A stretch of DNA of 64,000 nt from contig CM077116.1 of assembly GCA_039619475.1 (NCBI GenBank), positions 250,303,440-250,367,439 on the forward strand, in the 5' to 3' direction. A program made the translations under genes and the position numbers. This DNA comes from Icerya purchasi. Its lineage: Eukaryota; Arthropoda; Insecta; Hemiptera; Monophlebidae. Position 1 is the stretch's first letter, and the number at the start of each line of letters is the position of its first letter. Below the pieces are notes generated by a model. That model had not been told where the DNA came from and made no database searches. It worked only from the letters and a program-made list of their open reading frames with translations. This document shows, piece after piece, positions 50,309 to 61,000 of this stretch.

Positions 50309-53300
50309 CGCACACTTTACAATCGATAGCACTGTAACAAGCATACCGTATAGCTTCATTTTTTAAATTAGCGTGAAACATAACAAGTGTAAAAAAAATA
50401 ATAATAATAAGATTATTGACGAATTTACAATCAGCAACGACCAAAGGAAATCCTCTTAAAATAGCAATACGTTTCCGGGCCTATCTTTGCACATGTATCA
50501 TTCAAGCGCGTCTTTTTTATCAATTATTTTCCGCCGCCTACGTTAACGTATCTTTCACACATACACTAGTCGGAATCGGTTTAATATGAAATTGATCAAA
50601 TGACAACCATGCTCAAGCATCGGTAGCTTGTTTAAACTTACTATTAAATATACTTTTTACAACTCATTCGAACGATTAAACTTCACCATTACACAGCCAT
50701 TTTTTGTTACAAAGTTTGTCTTAAGTTCTTGTCGCCCATTTCAGATATACCATGCAGTTCGATATTTTCCTGGCATCTGTACTATTCGAGGTCATGAACA
50801 ACGGTCGATGATTCCCAAATTTGTTAATTTCTTTTCTGCGAGTTTGCCTGTTACTTTCTTCATTCTCTTGCGTTATACCTTAACTCTTCGTTTATGATAA
50901 TTTTGTTCCGTTCGTTGCGTGCTGTCACACTTTTGTGATACGAATTCGATACATTTCTTCATCTCCGTAATTTTGTGCTTTACAGAGTCGTCTACTGTTG
51001 ATGGAATATGTAGGGTCTTTTAATAAAAGGACGTTCGATTTTTACATGTAAATAAAATAAGTTGTTTGCGAGGTATTTACTCAATTGTTTTTTTGTTATT
51101 TGAAAGAAAGTAACCTCGTTGAAATGTCTGGCGCAGTACTGCTGGATAGCGTTCGTTATGTTGACTCTGAGAACATTAATGATTTGCGATTTATGCGCAT
51201 AAACCTTCGATTTAAGATAGTCGCAAAGGAAGAAGTCTAAAAATCGCACGATCTCAGTGGTCAGTTTAGGTGTGACACCTAGCGTCGTCTCGTCCGAACC
51301 ACACGTCATCGGTGTCCATATCATCCAATTTAGGGCATAAGAAGTTGCCTATCATCGATCTGTAGTGCTCGCCGTTGACAGTTAATGCCAGTTTCTTTAG
51401 GATCGTTAATTCGGCCAGATCGAGATCCATACCAAACAGGTAATGAATTTTTTTGCGATGCATTTGGTGCTAGTGTATCTTGCGTGTATTGGCATCGTCC
51501 CCTAACCGACAATTTTGCTTGTTTACACATCCATTCATTCAAAAATGTTTTCCGTAGCTAAAGACAATTCTTCGGAAAAATTTGGGTCAATGTTTAACTG
51601 CCTCAGAGCCTAATCAGTGAAGATACGGCGTTGTCTATGGTCGTCTTAAGCTGCGCCGGGTCAGTTGGATTTTATAACCCAAGTCTAGACGCGAAATTCG
51701 TCAACAGAAAGATCAGGTTTTTCTGAATGACGATAAATTGACTGCTCCGAAGAAATTTCAGTACGCTTTCAAGCACACAGCGGCGTTGTTTTTAGCAGAT
51801 CTTGCGTTTCGGTAATGTACGGGGCTGTTGGCTGATTATTTATCGAATCGGCTGACCAGAATTTGACCAGCAAACGTGAAATAGTCGACACTCGGTAGGG
51901 CGGTTGTGGCGAGGATAAAAGTCATGTAATGCGCGGAAATTTTTCGAACAGATCACTGATTTTGAAAATAAAATTTTCATCATTTGCACACGTTGATCAA
52001 CATCATGATATTATAACCTTTTATGATGATTTGTCCTACACTACTGATTAAAAAAAAAAAAAAAAAATGAGTGGTTATTTCGCACCTAACTTGTTTTATT
52101 TACACTTAAAAATCGAGTGTCCTCATAGAGAAAGACCTCTTATGTATTTCCAGAATCAGCTGCTTCGATATCTGTGTGATTTGATTGTTTTCTAAATCTG
52201 GTATTTTTGACGGACTTATTACGTTCCCTTTTTTTGTTTTATTTTTTGACAGCACTATTTTGTCGGTAAACATAGAATAAATGAAGAAGTAATAATATTG
52301 GACGAGAACTAATATTAGCTTAAATGAGTTTAGTCGATTTAATAAATCTTGGTTAAAAACGATGGGCAATGAACCTTTCAATAATGCACATCAAACTAAA
52401 AATAAAAAAAAAAAATCTTTCTCATTCACTCTGGCGGAGAAATAATATGGACTAATAATTCCATGTATCGTTACGCAACACCAAACTATCATCGCGAGTT
52501 CGAATTGGTTTTCGCTCGGAGAGTAGCGTGCACGTTTGTATCGGATCAGAACACATGACGATCCGAAAAAGGAATACGGCATGAGTGTATATTGAGTCCG
52601 ATCTTGTTCAACATATGCAGTAACTGAATAATGAAAGGCACACTGGAAGGATAGGAAGACGGTGTAAAAATAGAAGGAAAAATTTATAACAATTCGGCAT
52701 GTGCCGGACGACATCACTATACTTGCCGAATCGACAGAAAAACTAATTACTTCCTTCGAACGGCTTGAAAAATAAGACCTAGCAATAAATAATCGTGATT
52801 ATATACAAAATTCGAATAATTTACGAATAGTCGATGAATTAGCATACTCTGGATCGATAATAACTGGAGATGTGGACTGGAGAGATGAAATTAGGAGACG
52901 AATTATAGCAGTGAAAACCGTGTTAGCATAATTAACAGAAACATTGAAAATCTGTGTTATTACAATGAATATCAAAAAAAGAATGGTAAACACGCTGGTT
53001 TCCTTTGTTTTTCTATGCGCCTCGAAATGCTGAACGTAAAGGTAGCAGACAGCTGACAGATTGATGCTTTTGAAATGTTCTGTTAGAGAAGAATGTTATA
53101 TGGACGTGATGGGTAAAAAATTAGGAGCAAACTTATCGATTTTAAACTAAATCTGTCTAAAAACACGGTTACAAAATTCGCCAATAAAAAGAAAAGTCAC
53201 GTATTACGGTCGTACATGATACGACGAAATAACCCAAAAAAGGTTATTACGATATGAATGACATCGACATAAGGAAGATGAAAACCAGGAAAAGAGCTCC

Positions 53301-56300
53301 ACTGAGATTCACAGAAAAATGAAAAAATTAATAAATACCATGAATCCAGTAAATAGTTTGGAGGACAGAGGCGTACGTTGAAGAAGAATAAAGGCCATGA
53401 TTTCACAATGTTCAGGCAACCGACGATGACTATGATGTATGTATGTGTCGCCAACGTATTTTGCAGGTTACCTCCACCGAGAGTTAATATTTATATTCGT
53501 TGCGTAGTGAAATACACGCAAAACTGAATTTAGTTATGTACGACTAGTAATAAGTAAATTTATAACAGACCTGCTCCTATCCCGTAAGAAAGACTTGTTT
53601 TCGGTACGGATAAACCAAAATCTAAATGTGTTATATTACTATATAGAAGTGTACAAATACGCGGTTGTTTATGTTTATGTTTATGTTTTATATGATATAC
53701 TAATACTAGTGTTACACTAATAATGAAATGAATTATTTCAAATAGCGCGCCATCTAGTAAGACTTATTGTAATTACAAGGCTTCGCAAGTATGTAGTGAA
53801 CACCGTTTTGTTGAAAACTTTAGTGTTACCAAGGCAGCAGCTCTCTATCGATTATAAGGCGATTCGGAGTTTTATATTACTACGCGGCTTTTTTGAGGAT
53901 TAACTATCCCACATCTTGTCCATGTGTACTCTCACTTTAATTCTAAATTATCCTTTTTATCTAATAGATAGCGCTTTTTGCGCGTTTCCAAATTATGTAT
54001 TATCGATCATGTAATTCGATTTAATACTTTTTCAATGCGATCATTTTATACTCGTAAATTAATAATAAACTAATTAAAAATAGAATTCTGCAAATATTTA
54101 CCACGATTGAATTTCTAGGAAAATATTTCAAATGATTAATATAGTTAGCAATTAATAAAAAAATTATCTACTCCCTTATGGTAAGTGGGGCGGTGTTTAA
54201 TGAGAGATTTTTGGAACTTTGCCTCACAAAGTTTTATTCTTGCTACGTAAATGTGCAATTTTGATGAAAAACACGTTCGAAACAGTGACATATGCCTTGC
54301 TAGCTGTCACATAGATATTTTATCAAAATAATATTATTAAATGCACGTGGGAACGATGAAATATATTTTTTGGGTGAGCTAATTGATTTTTTACTCGGAA
54401 AATTTTGCATGGATAAAATCTGGACTATTTTCAGTAATTACTTGTCATTAGATTTTTTTATAACTATTCGGCGAATATTATACATTAATAATTACTGCTA
54501 AGTATGGTAACAAATATGTAACGTAATATTTAAAATTATTTCTATCCGCCTGTAATAGGAAATAAGTGAGATAGCCTATGTGTGTTAATAGGTTAGTGAA
54601 ATACATATACGTATATATATTTGTAGCAGTTAAATATCGTCTAAAAGTATAAATTAAAAAAATTATGCGATTATAATCTTAAAGTATTGATATTTAAATC
54701 AAATAATGCGTAATGTAGTACTATTTTATTTGAATTTATTATTATTTTTTTACATATTTTATTCGTTTTAATGAGTTTCATAGACAATAGTTCAAGGTGA
54801 AAATAATATCCTGGGAAAACATACTAATTGTAATGAGCCCTACAATCAGGAGAAGCGCCCTAGTTATAGAACATTTTTGATTTATTTTATAATTATTCTA
54901 ATTCGATTATATTCTAAAAGTTTTCCAGAGCAACTTTTTAGAGAATGATTGGGAAAACGAGGACAAATGAGATGGTGTATACAAAAGATCATTACGAATA
55001 CTTTACTAGCAAATTAGAAGAAAAAAAACTTTTTTTTCTTGATTTTTTGTTAATACAAATTAAATTATGAATCAGTTAACTATGCAGATTGATATAAATG
55101 TATATTTATATTTGTTATAATTGAAATTTCACATAATTGGTATTGTTGTCCTTTCAAGTTGCGTAACAAACATTTTTTACAAAATATAATAGGAGATTCT
55201 AACCTCTATAACCTCTCCTCGTTGGTCATATCACAGATTAAAGAAGTGATCAAACTCGTTCGGATTAATTCTTTACAAAAAACATAAGCATTTTACGCAG
55301 TTCATTACCAAAACGTATAGTACACGTTATCCAAAGAAAGAAAAATCCGCGGGTTAATAAATTAGTTGTTTAATTTTTCTATTTTTCAAATATAAAATCA
55401 TTATGTGTCTCAAAGTTTTTTTGAACTAAATTTTAAATAAATTTTAGAATTTCATTAGCAAGAATTTGTTTATATATTTCGGTTAGCGATATATCATAAA
55501 TAAAGCAATAATAAAAACAGTGACATTTATTCATATTTCTCAGTAATACGAGTAATTTTTGAGTAATATATGTAGTTCCAACGAATGCGATGCAATTCTA
55601 TCGTAACGACTTTTATTTTTGAGTCATTCTGGAATTTCTTAATAAAATAGTCTTTGCGAGAATTTTCCCCCCAAAAAGATGGCTCATTAATATCAAAAAT
55701 ACATTTAATGAAAAATGAAAAATTTATCGATGGTTGTATGACTTTAATACGCGATCAAAAAAAACTTGTAAAGTAGAACGGAATTTTAAATGTTATTTAA
55801 ACCGAAATGCACTTTTGTTCAGCGTTAAACGGTGCAAAAGCATTACGATTTGATGACGAGTCTATCGGTAAAAAACACTGACTTTGGTGACAACGCGGAA
55901 TTAATTTTATTTTTTAATTGTACGATTATTGTTTTAACGCTTAATTTTTAAATTTATAGTGGTTTACAGTAATTATTAATATCTGCATGTTCGAATAAAA
56001 AAAAAAACTGTCGACGCGATCTAATAATAGGAAAACCATAAAACATAAATACCTGCTTTTGTCTTAATGTTTGAATGTAAGATTCAGGATCAAATTTAGG
56101 TAAGCAAACAATTTTTCCACCTTTGTACAGTGTAAGAAACATTAATATCGACATACCGTAGATGTGGAAAAATGGTAGAACCGCCGAAATACATTCTTGA
56201 TCGCCTCCTGCGAACAGAGAATTAAAGAAATATGACGGTTACAATGAATTAATAAAAAAAAAGCTTATGGGTTATGGTTAAAACGGAAAGCATTACTTAT

Positions 56301-58060
56301 TAACGGAGTCGTTTTTATGATTTTTCCGTCTTTGATGTAACTTTCTCTTTCTTGTCTTTACTCTGAATTAACTTTCCGATTTATTTATTATTTCTATTAA
56401 ATTATTCGTGGAAGACGAGAACCGTCATCTAGATCAGGTATGCCGAACACACAGCCTACGATATTAATCGTCATAGTTTACCTCTCGAGCCTTATAACAT
56501 TTTCAATACGCATTAAAAAAATATTTATTCGAATTTAAAATTTCACATTATACCGTTTAATTATTTATTAAAGGCTTTTATTTAACTTGACTTTTGCGTT
56601 TGTATTTTTGTAAATCTCAGAATGCTGGGATATCGAAAACAGCAGGCCAGTTTTTGTAGATGAATTTGGACCTGTAGAGAATTTATTAGAAAAAAAAAGA
56701 AAATGAAGAAATAATTTTGAAACGCTAACGGTAATTATGGTCAATTTTACTGAAAATTGAACCCAGATAGATTTGAACCCGTAGAAAGTTTTACAAAAAA
56801 ATATTTTAAAAAGAAATTGTTTCTGATTAATTTGCTGCAAATGTGTCACCGGTTTTAGGTTAGAAAAGATCGATAAAAAAGTGCAAATAAAAATTCAATG
56901 AATTATATCTGGATTTTAAGTAAATCAGTTATTTAAAACTGAAATCGCTAAAAATTACATTCTCTTCTACTTTTTTATTCGACAGTACTTTGTAAATAAA
57001 AAAAAAAACAGTGGTCAGTGAAAAACATCATGTTTCGTGCGCTGAGCATTCTGTACAGTTAAAGAGACAACCGTAATTTACATTTACGTAACACTAAATA
57101 AAAATATTAAATTTTGAATTTGTAATATCGTATATGTTTTGTGAATGTATATTTTTATGTGTTTAAATATTTTTGAGACTGTATAGCACTTTTTTCAAAT
57201 TATTTAAAAGCCTAGGAAGCAGGGGCGCAACAACGAGGGTCCAAGGGTACATAGGCACCCATTCAGTGGCTAATTTTTAACATTTTAAATATGACTGACT
57301 CTACATATTAAATTTAAAAAAAAAAAAAAAGAGGCCATTTGACAAAGAATTTGACCGATTAGTAATATTCATCGTTAAATATACGCGCAAAATCATATTT
57401 TTTTCGAATTACCAGTTTTTCCGCCGAGCGTTCGTACTTATACTTTCAGCTCTTAAGCCTTTCTTTTCTTACCTCCTATGACTCTTCCTTCATTTTTGCG
57501 CTGCCTGTATCTCCTGTAGCGGTCTATACAAGTAAATATTAAAATATAGGTTGGAGGCCTTTTTTCGGCGGACAGAGTGTTCGGATTATCGGGGTGTAAA
57601 AGTCTAAAGGTTGAGGGTCGGACTAGATCGTGTTCGGATTAGAGGAACGGGACGGGGCAACCATGGGATACTTGGGTGAATTTTGAGCCGTGGAACATAA
57701 ATTGGGGTTACTTTTTGCTCCCCTGATTAAATACTTGGGTTAGTTTTTGGCGTGCGAACACGGTTTTGGGTGTCCGAATTACCGAGAGTCGCTAGCTGTC
57801 ATATATATATATATATATATATATACAGAACTCGGCCCTTCGGGACTTGTTAGGGTGCAAGCCTCCTTCACCCCCAGGTTTAGCTCTTCTATAATTCTTA
57901 TAGAAGAGTAAACTTTTTCATTGGTTACGCCATTCGACAAAGTTTTATCGTTCCATTTTCGTTACATAAAATTGGGACATTTTTTTGGGACAAATTTCGT
58001 GACAGGACACTTTTCCTGATGACCCCTGGCGTAAAAATGGCGTAGCCATTAAAGCCATTA

Positions 58061-58097
<37 letters not shown>

Positions 58098-61000
58098 TGA
58101 TAAATTCGCCAAAAGAAATAACAGCTAAAAAATGAAATTCCTTCATTATTTCTCTATGATTTTTCAAAATATTTTCTTGTCAGCTGATAAAGCATTCAGA
58201 GAAAACAAGAGGAGGGTTACTATTATGGAGAGTTAATAGGCAGAAGAAGTTGGAAAAATTGAAACCGCGAAGAAAAGAGGAGAGAGTGATTAACTGTTAA
58301 TCCGCTATGGAGGAATGAACTGAAAGCAACACTGCTGACCAGGCTGCGCAAAAGGAGGTAATAGAAGGCACGACTAGAAATATGTCCTATCAAGGCTGGA
58401 ATAATCGCTTGGGAATAGCGGTGTCTATGGTAGGGAAATTGTAACGGAAAAGCTGCGCTGAAAAAATCGTTCTCAATGTCAGAGTGACCAGGAGCTCATT
58501 AAAGTCTTATAAGTACAGGACGAGATGGTGGCAAATTGGAGATGAGGAATCGAATCAAGAGAATGATACCACGGGAGAAATGAGAGGAATGAGATAGTTT
58601 GAAGAATGCCTTTCAGAAAAGATGTATAATATGCAGATCCCATTCCGGTCATAATTTTCCCTACTTTTCTAATTAAAATTCGTATTTTCAATTAGTTGTA
58701 GTGGTAGCTTAATTGCTAGAGCACTTGACTTTCGTCACGGAGGTTCTGAGTTCAATCTTAGACGATGACAGAAATTATTACAAATAATTAATAACCATTA
58801 ATAGAATCAAACGAAAGGTAATATCGATCATTCATACCATCATATGCGCGCTAGTTGGTGAGCAGACATGCATACTTAGGACTGCACATTTGTACATCGA
58901 TAAATCAAACATTTACAATTGGTTGCGAGTGTAGTCTTGCGTGTCTACATTAGCGATGCATGTAATAATTGCCACGAACACTAGATCTACATAGCTAGAA
59001 CGTATAAATTGGTAGAGTCGCCTAAGCTGAGAATTGAGTATGGCGCTATAAAGAAGAAGATTTCCAAATCTGTATCACTTGAACGGCACTAATGTTAGCA
59101 ATACACAATGGCGTAACTAGGGCGGAGCAGTGTGGTGTACTCTTCAGATTTTCGAACTTCGTTGTATTAAGAGAAAAGGTAAAAAAAAACAAAAAAAAAA
59201 AAAAACAGTCAACAAATGCTAATTTAATTTTCAAAATAAAAAATTAATAACGATAATCCAACTGCAAATGCATAAATGCATATAGTATAGTAATGTAAAA
59301 ATAATGAATATTATTAGGGTGCGTGAATTTGAAGACCGATTATTAATAAGAAAAAAAAAACTGGACCCTTGAGGCTTCACAAGAACGTAAGTCCCCTTCA
59401 CCCGCAATCTTGTTTCTTCTAAATGCTTTTAGAAGAATCGTTTTCAACTGACTACGTCATTCGTAGTCGTCTTTTATAAAAATATATACATTGTGAGTAG
59501 CATTAAAAAAAATACGAAAAATAACTAAAATTAATGTTCTTTATTTGTTTATTTTTTAAACGGTCCTCTCTAAATTGAAAGAAAATTAAACGATTCGAAA
59601 TGTAATAAAATTGAAACAAAAGGATAAATAAATTTATCATTTAATCGCATATTGAGTTAATTTCGTGTGCTCCAGTTTTGGCGATCTAAGAAAAATAGTA
59701 TGAAAAGAATATTTATAGCCAACACGAAAAACCATTATTAGTATAAGTAAGCTGGTATAAGAAGAAAAACGTTTACAATACATAGGCCCGTAATATTCAT
59801 CATATTAATTCTTCGTTCGAGGGAATTATAAATGAAATCAGACTGGTGATGGAATGAGTTTGATCATAAAAACCTTACAGTAAGAAAATTGGACTTTCAT
59901 ATTTCAGCAAATTCGTTTTATATAACATCTGACGTTGTCGGGTATGACGTTAAATGTTTTTATTTTTGCGTAATAAAATACTTCATTCTTTCAAATTGAG
60001 AGTTACGGTGCGATAACACGAACGTCACAACACGATAAACAAAAAAAAACAAAAATAATAAACGATTCTTGCAGCGTAGTCGCAGTCCATTTAGTATTCA
60101 TTGTTCGCGTACGTAGCCGTCGCAATCTGTTTAATTTGCATTGTTTACCTATGTTATCTCATTTAATTCTATTTCTGCGCACCAGCAGATAAAGAACCGA
60201 TTGATTATGATTTTTTGAGACGAAATTAAAATGCATTACGTTAAACGCGGGCGTGTTGTTAATTTTTAGCGTTAAAAAAGAAAAAAGTCACATTTCATTA
60301 ACAACAAATTAATAAGGAAAAAAGAAACGACGGAAATATAACTATTAGATTAGGTCGTCGCGATAGCCTAGTGGTGTGAACTCTTGATCGTTGAGATTGT
60401 GGTCAAGAGTTCGATTCCCAGCGGCGGCCAAAAATTGTAACAAGAAGAGAAGAGAAAAAGAGGACGGATGAAGATGTGAACATAGGAGCGAAGTTGCCAG
60501 CGCAGATGGTAATGAAATTTCAAAAAAAGAAACAAAAAAGGAGGTGTCGCAAATGAATTCTAAAGCGAAATTCAACAAATGTATAAGAATTAAATAGCAC
60601 ACAGAAAGAATGCGATTAACAAAGAAAGTGATAATAACGGTTGCGAAGTGTGTTTCTCAATGATTGAGAAGGTGTGAAATTCAAATTGATGAAAAATTTT
60701 AGAGGCGAAATAGTGATGAGCAGTTTGAACTAATTTAACGAATAATAAAATAAAAACGGATGCATTAATGAGAAAGTGTCAGAATTGGTCTGAGGAAACT
60801 CTAATTGTGTCAGCAGCATATTATTATGCGTGTTATTGCAAAAATTTGCGCGACAATTTCCATCGGTGTACGTATTCAAAGATGCATGTGTATTGAAATT
60901 GTAATATAAACGGAATTAATTTGTAAAAATAAATTCCCCTCAATAACGAACAAAAATAAGTATCATAATTATTCGAACAAATTTTAAAGAGACACAACTG

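Larger units (their letters stand above)
47012..56052. other. Intron 4 of gene B (9.0 kb)
   Basis: The intron holds a hAT-like element with a LINE fragment inside it (47286-48899), a TA microsatellite (50242-50304), a dead mariner transposase (50992-51950) and an RTE-like reverse transcriptase relic (52540-53440). The flanks 48910-50240 and 53450-56050 show nothing recognisable apart from a short TTTATG tandem repeat near 53667-53690. Confidence 0.7.

Noticed and set aside
56568..56849. 93-codon minus-strand open frame in intron 3 of gene B
   Set aside because: No motif, no homology that I recognise and no matching exon in gene A.
57217..57300. End of another hAT-like element (CAGGGGCGCAACAACGAGGG)
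   Set aside because: No matching inverted end or target duplication was found nearby, so only the look of the terminus supports it.
59106..59467. MITE running from CAATGGCGTAACTAGG to TGACTACGTCATTC
   Set aside because: The ends are loosely inverted, but the flanks do not share a target duplication, so the borders are not supported.
60353..60429. Functional tRNA gene
   Set aside because: The T arm and D arm do not pair in the canonical way and there is extra sequence before the A box.
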